From Ascarosepion bandense (lineage: Eukaryota > Mollusca > Cephalopoda > Sepiida > Sepiidae): a DNA stretch of 64,000 bases. Position 1 is the first letter of the stretch; every line of letters starts with the position of its first letter. Under the pieces are notes generated by a model. The model saw nothing but the letters and a program-made list of their open reading frames with translations, had not been told where the DNA came from and did no database searches. Made by a program: the position numbers and the translations under genes. The DNA lies in the NCBI GenBank assembly GCA_037127315.1, contig JBBBDQ010000227.1, positions 1,439,501 through 1,503,500 of the forward strand. Direction: 5' to 3'. This document shows, one piece after another, positions 41,386-51,714 of the stretch.

Positions 41386-42065
41386 ATTATTAATTAATCC
41401 CCTCAAACAAATTGTTAGCAGTAAATTAGGAAAAATAGTCCTCGCTTTGATTAAGAAACACTTTCCGAATAATAATCCATTTTCAATAAAAATATTCTAA
41501 AATTAAATTATAGCTGTATGAATAATCTGGAAAAAATTATAAAAAGTCATTATAATAATTTTCTTAATAAAAATGTAAACCTAATAACTGAAGATAAGAA
41601 TTATCCGATTACTGAAATTACCAATTTGGACAATAAGAAATGTAATTGTAGAAACCCTCTAGAGTGTCCTTTGAAAACAAGTGCCATACAGAATCCATAG
41701 TTTATCAAAGTGATATTTCTTCTATGGAAAACCCTAGTAATGTAATGGTTTATGTGGGTAGTACTAAGAATTCTCTGAAAAAACTATTTTATCAACTCAC
41801 GTCTTCATTTAATAATAATAATTACAGAATAGAACATCCTTATCAAAATATTTTGGTATCTAAAAGAAACAAATAAAACTCCCACATTAAAATGAAAAAT
41901 AAAAAAAAGGCTAGAATAAGTAAGTCTTTAAACAACCTAGGCCACTTGCCTCTATATGAAAAACTATATATTACATTTCTTGAAAATAAAAATCTATTAA
42001 AAAAGCCTAATTAAATAAATGTCATATGTAAACATTGTAAAATATTCAACTTAGAATATGGTTGA
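40562..42065 (+). mobile_element. PLE copy with C-terminal GIY-YIG region
   Basis: Penelope-like element 3' half. 40562-41150 holds the post-catalytic RT block twice (305-bp tandem duplication). After an (ATT)n tract at about 41330-41390, 41420-41490 reads KIVLALIKKHFPNNNPFS. A frame at 41518 then gives NNLEKIIKSHYNNFLNKN and, at 41641, a CNCRN..ECPL..KC cysteine motif. VYQSD and VYVGSTKNSLKKLFYQ (41748) form the GIY-YIG endonuclease signature, and ICKHC closes the element near 42060. Domain order RT then GIY-YIG is that of canonical PLEs. Frameshifts at 41664 and elsewhere; non-functional. Confidence 0.78.
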
Positions 42066-42887
42066 ATATATTCGCCACAAAAATATTTATTCACTTACAT
42101 ATATCTAATAATTTGTTTTATATTATGAAAAAATAATAGTTAAATAGATAATAATATAATTAAATATATATTTAATTTTTAATAATTAAATAGATATTGA
42201 AATTAATTTTTAATAATTAAATAGATATTTTTTTGATAATAAAAATTGTATTAGAAAAAATATAATAGATTTTATAAAAATAATAAAATTGTTTTTAATT
42301 TTTTTAAATAAATAGATATTTAAAAAAATTTTTTTAAATAAATAGATATTTTAAAAAATTTAAGAATTTTATGAAAAAATTAGAATAAAATGCATTCTGA
42401 ATAGAAATAAAAATAGTATAATTCCACTCAAATGCCTCTTTAAGTGAGGTCAGGAATATACAATGTTTTCTTTCTTTCTTTTTTGTTCTAAAACTGTTGG
42501 GATACAGAGAAGACTAAGATCACAATCTTGTAACAATAATAAATACATCAACGAAAATGCAGTCTAGAAAGAGATTTTGATCAACTGACACACTTGCCGT
42601 TAATATTGAAATAAGAAATCATGTATTCCCCTCCCCAAATAACCTTTTTTTCAAATATAAAGTGGATCTGTATTTCGATTAGTTAAATGAACACAGACAA
42701 ATGTTTCTGTCTTCTCACATCCATGAATAACAGACGTATTGCTTCTTACATACAAATGAAACTCCTTTTCCCAACAATAAGTTAACATTGCCTAATAACG
42801 AGGTAAAGATTTCGAAACAGATATTTTCGTGTCGCAATGTAAACTATATTAATTTTAAATTATAAATCGAATTTAATTATATATATA
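42066..42887. other. Very A+T-rich region
   Basis: 42130-42360 repeats AATTAAATAGATA and AAATAAATAGATATTT loosely in tandem. 42420-42870 is unrecognised, with a (TA)n run at its end. No gene supported. Confidence 0.5.
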
Positions 42888-43080
42888 TATATATTAAAAA
42901 AGGATTAATTCAAAGATGTTGAATGGCCATTTCGATATGAAGATCCCCACGGGGAGCGACACATCACCTCAGCAACAGAAAAATCCTTTCTGTTTCTGAG
43001 GTGATGTGTTATCCCCCGTGGGGATCTTCATATCGAAATGGCCATTCAACATCTTTGAATTAATCCTTTTTTAATATATA
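42888..43080. repeat. Near-perfect 193-bp palindrome
   Basis: Arms 42888-42981 and 42987-43080 pair with about five mismatches and a 5-nt loop. They include AAAGATGTTGAATGGCCATT, TCGATATGAAGATCCCCACG and CACCTCAG. The arms begin and end in TATATATTAAAAAAGGATTA and its complement. Confidence 0.97.
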
Positions 43081-43220
43081 TTTGCTCTGTAATATTTTAT
43101 TACATGGAGCTCTCTTCCTGTATCATTTTTTAATATTAAAATAAAATTTTTAATATTAATTAGGATCGGGTTTTTGGAATTTACCTTCCTGCTTTTTTCC
43201 CTTGGATTGCAGTATCTGAA
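43081..43220. repeat. Repeat shared with 53990-54133
   Basis: GCTCTGTAAT, CATTTTTTAATATTAAAAT, TAATATTAATTAGGATC and TTTACCTTCCTGCTTTT occur in the same order in both places. Confidence 0.8.
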
Positions 43221-43226
43221 TTAAAA

Positions 43227-43251
43227 TATATATATATATATATATATATAT
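43227..43251. repeat. (TA)n microsatellite
   Basis: Short TA run. Confidence 0.9.
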
Positions 43252-43612
43252 AGCTGTTCCGTGTGACTGGATTAAACGTTCGTCTCAAGTCTGAAACCAG
43301 ACTGATTTAATAACAGTCAGCTATTCACCCACCAGGTCATTAAATATTACCTGAAATTAAGTAAACTCAGTCGTAATAAATAACAGATGATCTAATAAGT
43401 AGGAACTAACGTATCGTTTTTAACTGTGCGTAAATTCTCATAATTAAAAAAAATATGTACACACTTACTAACAGAGGTCCTGATTATTATCTGAAATTCA
43501 ATTAAGCCTTTTTGTCGCGGGAAAGAAATGCAGCATAAAACATCCTCTAACGTATATTTAGAAATTTTACAAAGAACGTTCTCCAGTCTTATATCTCCGT
43601 CATTACAAGCTT

Positions 43613-43686
<74 letters not shown>

Positions 43687-43873
43687 CAAAAGCTAATGAA
43701 ATTTTAAATGACACATTAAAAATACACCTTATGTAATTGCTTGATAATTCTCTTTAAATTTAGAACAAAAACAGTGCGTTCGCAACAGTCCTTGATATTA
43801 ATGGGTCTTAAGAAAACACTTTCTGCATAAAGCTTCCCGCTTCCCGCCATTTTACGTTGAAACACAGATTCAC
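43613..43873. repeat. AC-anchored duplicated block, copy 1
   Basis: (AC)n at 43613-43684 followed by AAAAGCTAATGAAATTTTAA and about 170 bases nearly identical to 44351-44588. Confidence 0.9.
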
Positions 43874-44350
43874 ATTAATTCCTACAAGTGACAATTTTTT
43901 CTGATTTTGTTATTTATCTCTTGCCTAACTATTGCCGGAATTATTTCGAGAGAGGGTGACGGAACAGTGGTATAGTCAGGTAAAATTGATAGAAAAAGCT
44001 GGAAACATTCCTACATATTAGTCTAGTATTCTGTCTGCTTCGGTTTTTCGCGTTCTTCGACACCCAATGATCTAACCTGAGGTTTAAACAGCGACTATGC
44101 TGAACAGAGATTAGCTACAGTTTCCGGGAGAGGGTGCGAAATCTGGCGGAAACAGGTCACTTCACCGGAACGGTCTGTCTTGATTGGTTATGACTTCGTT
44201 TTAACACAAGTAGCAACGGTTCTGAACAGTTTCGTTCAGCCTACATTATATGGATTTAGGGCTCCTTAAAGGTCGATATTGTCAAGAAGCCACCTACCTT
44301 ATTTATCGACCATGACGAAATTCCAATCCGGATATCGCCGTCGACATATT
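43874..44350. other. Sequence between the duplicated blocks
   Basis: No gene supported. 44070-44240 is of balanced composition. Unrecognised. Confidence 0.4.
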
Positions 44351-44352
44351 AA

Positions 44353-44413
<61 letters not shown>

Positions 44414-44588
44414 CTAATGAAATTTTAAATGAGCATTAAAAATACACCTTATGTAATTGCTTGATAATTCTCTTTAAATTTAGAACAAAAACAGTGCGTT
44501 CGCATCAGTTCTTGATATTAAGGGCTCTTAAGAAGACACTTTCTGCATAAAGCTTCCCGCTTACCGCTATTTTACGTTGAAACACATA
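44351..44588. repeat. AC-anchored duplicated block, copy 2
   Basis: (AC)n at 44353-44408, then the same AAAGCTAATGAAATTTTAAA, CTTGATAATTCTCTTTAAAT and CTGCATAAAGCTTCCCGCTT order as copy 1, with few substitutions. Confidence 0.9.
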
Positions 44589-44590
44589 TT

Positions 44591-44948
44591 CTCCTAGACT
44601 CACCGAAGTTAAGCAATGTCAAGCCTGTTTATTATCTATAATGGGTGACCGCAATAGAATAGTAGGGGCTAAAACCCCAGATGTACGTGTGGTGTAATAT
44701 ATAATCACACGGAATTCTTAATCGAGCACCGATTTCCAATTGGGCTCATTATGTTCAGTTATGCGTAAATTCACTTGATGAAGCTATGCTTCCACTCAGC
44801 TATCGGTTAATTAATAAGATTAATATCATAAAATCATTATTATCCCTCCCCAAAATATTCTCACGATCACAAAATTTTTCTAATTTTAAATAACCCTGAA
44901 AGTGTCGAAATCGAATCAATCCGTCAATATAATGTTTAAGTAAGTAAA
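44591..44948 (+). mobile_element. SINE-C: 5S rRNA-like plus tRNA-like SINE
   Basis: 44591-44675 resembles internal to 3' 5S rRNA: CACCGAAGTTAAGCAATGTC, AAGCCTG, then ATGGGTGACCGC. These are the box A, intermediate element and box C regions of a 5S promoter. A tRNA-like module follows (GTGTGGTGTAATATATAATC, CCGATTTCCAATTGG), then the body TTCAGTTATGCGTAAATTCA, AGCTATCGGTTAATTAATAA, and the AATTTTAAATAACCCTGAAA end shared with 15290-15365. The 5S part is too diverged and short to be a functional rRNA gene. Confidence 0.72.
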
Positions 44949-45126
44949 TTTAGTTTAAAAAAAAAACATTTTTTAAAATGTGAAATAATTCCGTTTGATT
45001 CAATTAAGATCAATTTGTCCACAAAGGATATTTGCATTGTTGATCATCTTGTACTTCCGGGACCCACAACGAGCTGAATATGTTGAATTCCTTTATGTAG
45101 CGAATTATTCAGCAGGACGTTGGCGA

Positions 45127-45352
45127 CCCACAATCAAATGCCTTTTGTAGCTCTTAATAAATTTGGTCGTTTTGTTATCCCTCCTAAACCATGTACCGCT
45201 ATCTATTTTCCAAAGCTCTCTAGGTAGAGCATTCATTGTTTTTTTTCTCTCTCTATGACTCTTGCCATCAGACTGTCCGGAGAGTTTCAAATTTCTCAAG
45301 TCTCCTTTCCTTATCACGAGCCCTACACATTTTAAACTGTCTCTTCTTAATT
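45127..45352 (-). mobile_element. LINE C-terminal scrap (LINE-R-related)
   Basis: Minus frame reads MIRKGDLRNLKLSGQSDGKS, followed by REL..IDSGTWFRRDN, a diverged version of the LINE-R MRKEGLENLILTGQIEGK region. No tail seen; it abuts the TTAA of the piggyBac-type unit. Confidence 0.6.
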
Positions 45353-45588
45353 TTAACCCTCAAGGGCCATTCGTATCATATTAGTGGGGGATCTGTTTAT
45401 TACTTCATAACAATATAGAACTGATCCCCCACTTTATGACAAGTAGAAGACTTAATCATATTATATTATTAACCCTCTAGGGCCATTCGTATCATATTAG
45501 TGGGGGATCTGTTTATTACTTCATAACAATATAGAACTGATCCCCCACTTTATGACAAGTAGAAGCCTTAATCATATTATATTTTTAA
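45353..45588. repeat. Two tandem 116-bp units built on a MITE terminal repeat
   Basis: Units 45357-45472 and 45473-45588 each begin CCCTC(A/T)AGGGCCATTCGTAT and end TTAA. Each carries AGTGGGGGATC ... GATCCCCCACT, an 11-bp perfect inverted repeat around a ~29-base loop. They differ at only a few positions. Confidence 0.93.
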
Positions 45589-45785
45589 CCCTCTAGGGCC
45601 ATTCGTATCATATTTGATACAGTATGAAAACAAGCCTTGAAAGAAATATTTTCCTGAAAAATTTTTTAAGAGAAATATTTTATAAATTTCAAATGAAAGC
45701 AGTACTGACTGCTCAGTCAATGAATACCAAATGTTTCCTTATAGGGAAATACTGTATCAAATATGATACGAATGGCCCTAGAGGG
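45589..45785. mobile_element. piggyBac-type MITE, 197 bp
   Basis: Perfect ~37-bp terminal inverted repeats beginning CCCTCTAGGGCCATTCGTAT, flanked on both sides by TTAA (45585-45588 and 45786-45789), the target and duplication of piggyBac transposons. No transposase; the open frame across it is incidental. Confidence 0.88.
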
Positions 45786-45837
45786 TTAATTATAAATTTC
45801 TTTTTGTTTTTATTTTTCCAAAAACTTTAACGTTCTT

Positions 45838-46205
45838 CGCGTGTTCGGTTAATGGTATACTCAGCATCCTTCGGTTGAACCATATATCTACACTTCCAAG
45901 TATTCTCCTCTTCATGAGTGGACTGTCCGGCATTTACTTTCACATAGATGGACGGATATTACATAATTGTTTAGTGACTTTTGCTTTGTCTATTTTAGAT
46001 GAAATTTTCCTGTTTCGTAATATCTTGCTTAGCGTTTTAAAGCATCTTTTGTTATCCAAATGTGCCTTCAGATTTCAGTGTCACATTTTCCTCTTCCCAG
46101 ATATTTAAATTGTTGTGGGTGTTTAATATTGGTTATCTCCAATTTGTAATTTGCATGTTGGCCTGTTCAGTTTGCTAAAAACCAAGCATTTCGACTTCTT
46201 GCAAA
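45838..46205 (-). mobile_element. LINE RT C-terminal scrap
   Basis: Minus strand reads as a diverged RTE-like block: ...ITKQENFI*NRQSK.H, then YPSIYVKVNAGQSTHEEE and CRYMVQPKDAEYTIN. Stops are frequent. The assignment is tentative. Confidence 0.5.
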
Positions 46206-46224
46206 TGAGGTCTAGTGCTCTCTT

Positions 46225-46690
46225 CTCGCTTCCATTAACCACGTCTATTGAACAGGTTAAGAAGCTCATCCCTTGTTCCCTGTTTAGGATGTGGTTTCCA
46301 GCTTTCTCTTTTCCAATCTTCTCACTTTGGTTTCTTTTCTTTTCTCAATTAGAGTGGATAGATCTATCTATCGCCCGGTTCATACTCCACCCACGTCTAT
46401 TGAACAGGTTAAGAGGCTCATCCCTTGTTCCCTGTTTAGGATGTGGTTTCCAGCTTTCTCTTTTCCAATCTTCTCAATTTGGTTTCTTTTCTTTTCTCAA
46501 TTGGAGTGGATAGATCTATCTATCGCCCGGTTCACACTCCACCCACGTCTATTGAACAGGTTAAGAGGCTCATCCCTTACTCCCTGTTTAGGATGTGGTT
46601 TCCGGCTTTCTCTTTTCCAATCTTTTCACTATTACGTAGCCCCCTGCACATCAGTGGTGTTACCGCCTTGCTCGGGGTGATACGATTAAA
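46225..46690 (+). mobile_element. LINE-J 3' end with three ~150-bp tandem units
   Basis: Plus-strand counterpart of 27118-27727: CACGTCTATTGAACAGGTTA units with TTTTCCAATCTT at about 46311, 46461 and 46613, then TACGTAGCCCCCTGCACATC, GCCTTGCTCGGGGTGATACG and an A-run. The overlapping open frames are repeat artefacts. Confidence 0.88.
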
Positions 46691-46810
46691 AAAAAACTGA
46701 CTTCTTTAAGAGTTCTTGTAGACACCTTTCTGCGTCTGATATCAACAATCAAAATACGAAAAACAGTTATAAAACTTTTTATGTCTTAAAACATAGACGC
46801 GGGCGTTATA

Positions 46811-47376
46811 CACTTATGTGCAAATTAATTGAAACAACGGCTTTAGTTTAATTTCTTTTACCATTCTGTGAGTTTTTGACCCAATGAAGACGTAGAGTGT
46901 AATCGAATTCTATTTTTTTATTCAGATTACGCCATTTGCAGTGGTGTGCAAATACGAATCTATTTTAGGGGTGTATGCTGAAATTTGTTTGACCTTGAAA
47001 AATATTGCGTCATCCGTGATTGTATCAGAGTTTTATCACGCCCTGACGCTATTGTCTCGAATATCGATTAGTTTTTCTACGACTATCGTTTGCGATGGAC
47101 GTTATTCCAAGGAAGAGTGCGAAAATTGTAAGGCTGCGCGAACACATTTGCACGCCTTCCGGAGAGATCGCTGAGATTGTTGGCGTCAGCCTTTACACTC
47201 TTACTCGTGTCATCAAGGCGAAGAAACAAACTGGATCTATCTGTCCAAAAGATAAAGAAAAAACAAAACAAAAAAAAAAAACAACGCTAAGAGACGATGC
47301 ATACGTGATCAGGAAAAATGTGAAAGATTCTAGGAAAGCATTATTTGTTTAGTTTCAATTAACTTGCACAGGAGTG
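46811..47376 (+). mobile_element. Tc1/mariner-type element, internally deleted
   Basis: Terminal inverted repeats CACTTATGTGCAAATTAATT (46811) and, on the minus strand, CACTCCTGTGCAAGTTAATT (47376), both followed by GAAAC, with TA on each side (46809-46810, 47377-47378). Frame 47095-47352 encodes only the N-terminal DNA-binding part of a Tc1-like transposase: a helix-turn-helix (EIAEIVGVSLYTLTRVIKAK), a basic linker and the DDAYVIRKNVKDSRK start of the second domain. The DDE catalytic domain is absent, so it cannot transpose itself. Confidence 0.87.
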
Positions 47377-47504
47377 TAAATCTCTAATGATTTGTTTTTG
47401 TCGATGTAATTCTATACAAGACCTAAGGGCCATTTAAGGTAAAGGTTTACTGATTAAGGATTTTTAAAGGGATAGATAATGGCATACTCTGGACTGAAAG
47501 AGTA

Positions 47505-48135
47505 AATGGTTAAGATTTTAGTGTTCCGCGAAACATCTTCTCTGTAGTTTCTTCCATAAAGTAACAATTCTAGGGAAGAAACTGTTCGAGTTGAAATTAT
47601 TCCTTACAAAATGGGCACAAAAGGAAAAGGACATGATTTGCTACAGTGAACATTGCATGGTGGGTCGTAGCTGTGAAGGGCCGAGCTCGTGGACTAAGGA
47701 ATGTAACCTCTTAGAACATTTTCCACAGCAATATCGATAGAGTATTAAGAGGCTAGTAACATTTCGAGTTTTAGGGTAGAAAATAATTGAATTTACTATA
47801 AGGCCGCGTAATCACTTTTGAATTTTTTCAAGGTTGGGCTGTGAGGACTGGAGAGCACCTGCCCATACATCGCAGCAATACTCCGTTTTTGATCTGATCA
47901 GATTTTTGTAAACATAATGCATGACAGCAGGAGTTACGAGTTTTTTGACGCGATTCGAGGAGCTAACGATTTTCCTAGCATCTTTAGCGATTGTAGGTAT
48001 ATACAAGTTACATCTATGGTCTGTAAGGCCAACAGACGTTCGAGGTAAGAGGGTCTCATAGTGTATATATAGCGGGGCCACGTTCTTTTGAAGTTTATTG
48101 TGGCAATAGAAGGCTGACAAGGAGAATTCGATACT
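47505..48135 (-). mobile_element. LINE-J-related C-terminal copy
   Basis: Minus frame 47812-48120 reads LLPRTSVGLTDHRCNLYIPT, VKKLVTPAVMHYVYKNLIRS and KTEYCCDVWAGALQSSQPNL, a YKSLIRSKIEYCCHVWAG-type block. Further along, 47520-47780 holds diverged phenylalanine- and leucine-rich C-terminal blocks. Another subfamily than the 63-kb copies. Confidence 0.72.
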
Positions 48136-48589
48136 TAAATTGTGGGTGCGTTGGCCGGGAGAAAATGTCTTTGAACTTTCGCTCCTTAGATCAGTAAGTA
48201 GTTTTGAGACAGAGAAAGAAGGAAAGAGGTAAGGGAGGCGAACCTAGTAAGCCACTTGACTTCGGTCAAGGTGGCTACTAATTACACTCCTCTCGAGTCT
48301 GGGTCTGTCTGTCTCGCGATGCTTTCTGTATCGGCTTTTCATATATTATTTTTTGGATCGCAGCAGATCATTTGGGAATTCATGTCTGTATTTGATTCTG
48401 GGCTTCCCATTGGCCGATAAATAAAATTCGCGTAAGCTTGTGAACTGGAAATTTAATATTTAATTAACTTTTATTTTTCAACCTGAACATCTGCGCGAAT
48501 CCGGCTGCGCACGGACGACTTTTGGTCATTTGCGTTTTGTTCGTGAAAGTGCAAACATCCGGTCCCTCGCTTTTGCTCGGTCGGTATCA
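48136..48589. other. Unassigned region with a TTCG-capped hairpin
   Basis: 48245-48280 forms TAGTAAGCCACTTGAC, TTCG loop, GTCAAGGTGGCTACTA. The remainder is of mixed composition and unrecognised. Confidence 0.5.

Positions 48590-48671
<82 letters not shown>
48590..48671. repeat. (AC)n-(TA)n compound microsatellite
   Basis: About 24 AC units followed by about 16 TA units. Confidence 0.97.
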
Positions 48672-48673
<2 letters not shown>

Positions 48674-49739
48674 ATGGTATAGTCATATATATATTGTAGT
48701 GAGAAACAATTCGAAATCGGTGGGCTTTGAAGTCATATTTCCGCAAAACAGTCATTTACAAAATCTGTTTCCATCTAGGATATAACGTCATAATCTTGCG
48801 AGCCAATCAAAATTTAAATAAAAACAAAGCTTATACCAACTAAAAGAAAAATAATAGCAAGTGAATGAAATCGGTCAGGCCCTATGTCTTGACTCATCGA
48901 TCGCCAAAAATTTACATTCGAAATTTTAATTTCCCGCATCTCCATCTTTATTGTTATTCTTGATGTACAATTCTGACCGATGTTTTGTTTATGTTTTTGT
49001 TTTTTGTATATATTTTCGACCTTTCCCACAGATAGATACATAATGCTTTTAACAAGAACTTTATTTTAATCTTGCGAAGTCTAATTAAATGTCGAAACGC
49101 CTTACATAAATTTTCATATTTTGTCATTCATTTACCTACCATTAGTTTAATTTTTAGAGTTCATATATCATATTTCTCCGATGACTTACTTTGTAAAATG
49201 TCATATACATTTTTAAAAACATTTTTCCTTCTTTTATTTTTTATTTTTATTTTTATTTTTGTTTTTGTTTTGTGTTTTATTCACAGAAAATATTCAACTT
49301 GGTAATGCATAAAATGATTTTTCCTTTTGCGATGTCTGCAGAGGCTTTCAGTTCATTATACTTTTGTCTCGTGGCGTCACGCCTTCAGTCATAGCAGAAC
49401 TGCTGCCACAGGAAGTAACGGGAAGCATTTCAAAATTCCCAAAGTGGGAATTCCTTTAGTCAGGAATAATCAGTTGTTTCGAATTGTGCGACAGAGTTAC
49501 CCTTCTGCAATTACCAAATCATCAGAGATTGGCTGGTTTCAGACTAACGTGGAAGTAAAATCCAAAAATATGTTCCAAATTCTTTACTTTATGCTACAGG
49601 AATTCTAAAGAGAATTTCAGAGAAAACAATTCCATTGTCAAGATGTACGTTGTTATTCAATATTGTTTCAAATATTTACGTAAAGTATTCATTCGGGCTT
49701 ATTAACAAAATAGTTTCCAACACGCGCTAACAAACATCC
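48672..49739. other. Unassigned region
   Basis: No transposon recognised. A 93-codon open frame at 49327-49608 has ordinary amino acid composition and no family match I can name. It could be an exon of an unknown gene, but I see no convincing splice context. Confidence 0.35.
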
Positions 49740-50636
49740 AAAAACGTGAAAAGAAAAAAAAGAAAAATCTGTGAAGAAAGAAGGAAAGGAAAGAAAAAAA
49801 AAACGAAAAACGTGAAAAGAAAAAAAAAGAAGAAAAATCTCTGAAGAAAGAAGGAAAGGAAAGAAAAAAAAACGAAAAAATATGGAAATAAAGGAAAAAA
49901 ACTATAAAATCAAAGAAATGATAAATAAATGAAAAAAAACGAGAAATAAAAAAGAAAATATAAAAAAGAAAGATAAAAGAAAGAAAGAAAGAAAGAAAGA
50001 AAAATATAAGAAGTAATTACATAACCTAAAAAAAGAAAAGAACGTGGTAAGCCATAGTGTACATTAAAACTAACAGAATTATACAAGGAAAAGAAAATGA
50101 AAGAAAAGAAAAAAGGAAAAAAAAAGCAAGAAATATATATACGGCAAGGAATGAATAGAACATTAAAGAAACAAATTATACAATAAAGAATGAGAGAAGG
50201 AAACAAAGGACAGAAAATATAGAAGATATACAGTAAAAGAAAGAAAGAAAAAAGAAAAGTGTCGTGTAGCAATGAAAGAAAAAATGAAAGTAAGAAAAAA
50301 GGAAATTCCGTAGAGGAAAATGAAAGAAAGAAATGTTAATGAGAAGAATAGTAAAGAATGCAAGTAAGCGATAAACCTTAAAATGAAAATGTTATAAAAA
50401 AGAAGAAAAAAGCTGTATGAAGAAATAATACATAAATAACAATCAAAAATATTAACAGAAACAACAATACTAAAGATTAAACACAAAGAACGAAAGTTTA
50501 CGGTAAAAAATAGAGGCAGTAATAAAAGAATGAGAGTATGAAATAAAAAAGAAAGAAAGAAAAATCGGATGAAAAATACAATGAACGAAATAAATAAAAA
50601 AGAAGAACAAAATAAATGAAGAGAAAAAACAAACAC

Positions 50637-50667
<31 letters not shown>

Positions 50668-50937
50668 ACAAGCGAATATGACATTAAGAAAAATGTAACA
50701 AGAAAGAGGGAAAGGGTAAAAAGAAGGAAAGAGATAAAAAGAAGGAAGATAAAGAATGAAGAAAAGAAATATGCACTAAAGAATGAAATGATAGTAAAAC
50801 TAAAAGATACACAAAGATGAAAGAAAGAAAGCAAATAATTAGAGATAGAAAGAAATAATGAAAGTAATAAGGAAAGAAATCTACAGCAAAGAAATCAAAT
50901 AAAAGAAAATTAAAAAGAAAGAAATGTATGAAGTTTT
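49740..50937. repeat. Polypurine (GAAA-rich) tract
   Basis: About 1.2 kb of almost pure purine on the plus strand, mixing GAAAGAAA, AAAAGAA and GGAAAGAAA, with only scattered pyrimidines. A 125-bp stretch at about 49746-49880 is imperfectly duplicated (GAAGAAAGAAGGAAAGGAAA). Minus frames are Phe/Ser/Leu-rich artefacts. Confidence 0.93.
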
Positions 50938-51165
50938 TTTTTTTTTAATCATTTCACCCCGAGCAAGGCAGAAATGCCACTGATGAGCGGGGGGCTACAT
51001 AACTGTAAAAAGATTAATTAGAAAAGAGTGGGGAGCACAAACTAGTTAGAAAGGAGCAATAGAAAGCTGAGAATGCAGGTGCGATAACAGACACATAGGT
51101 GGAGAGAAAGGGAAGGATATACGGGGGTGGGGAGAGAGCTAGAGTCCAGTGGTTAAATGTATCAT
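50938..51165 (-). mobile_element. LINE-J 3' terminus
   Basis: A-run, CACCCCGAGCAAGGCAGAAA and GGGGGGCTACATAACTG on the reverse, inserted within the polypurine tract and followed by a purine-rich 3' non-coding remnant. Confidence 0.78.
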
Positions 51166-51395
51166 GCATGAAAATAAATATTTAACAAAAAATAGTGTTT
51201 TTTTTTTACAAGAAAAAAGAGACAAAAAAAAGACAGAAAGGGTATAATAGAAAAGGACAAAGCAAAAAAAAAAAAAAAAGAGAAAAAAGAAAGAAAATGA
51301 AGAATAAGAATAAAGAAAAGAAGGAAGTATACATCAAGGGAAGAAAGAGAGAGAAATAAGAGAACAAAAGAAAAACAGTTTTCCATGACAAATGA
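51166..51395. repeat. Polypurine tract, continued
   Basis: Resumes after the LINE-J terminus with the same A/G-rich composition to about 51370. Confidence 0.85.
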
Positions 51396-51499
51396 TTGAT
51401 ATATTGATTCGTTTTTTACGGTTTATCGAACATTTTCAGATTATCTAAAACCAGAAATTATTTTTACATTTTTATTTTTTTTTTAATGGTTTAGGAATA

Positions 51500-51661
51500 C
51501 AGGTCTTATTATTTAACCTATAGTTGGGGGGAAGAAGTGGATTCATATATTTCCCAGGCTTACTTGCCCGTAAGTGAATATAACAAACCTAACTGAAATT
51601 GGGACACGGCTCTCCGATTAACAATTCCAAGCCATTATCCAATACACTACCAGCACATCTA
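51500..51661 (-). mobile_element. SINE-A-related head fragment
   Basis: GTCTTATTATTTAACCTATA, TTGCCCGTAAGTGAATATAA, a weakened B box, and head CACTACCAGCACATC, like 21145-21303. Confidence 0.65.
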
Positions 51662-51714
51662 CTCTTACAGTACCTGATATTCCCAAGCGATCACCAACCT
51701 CAGTACTGACCATG

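Noticed and set aside
44591..44675. 5S rRNA gene
   Set aside because: The 5' third is missing and substitutions are many; it is joined to a tRNA-like SINE.
49327..49608. 93-codon frame as a host gene exon
   Set aside because: Composition is protein-like but there is no recognisable domain, and no supported splice sites or neighbouring exons; kept only as a note.
50163..50834. 223-codon minus frame of Phe/Ser/Leu, superficially a membrane protein
   Set aside because: It lies entirely in the polypurine tract; hydrophobicity follows from TTT/TTC/CTT codons.
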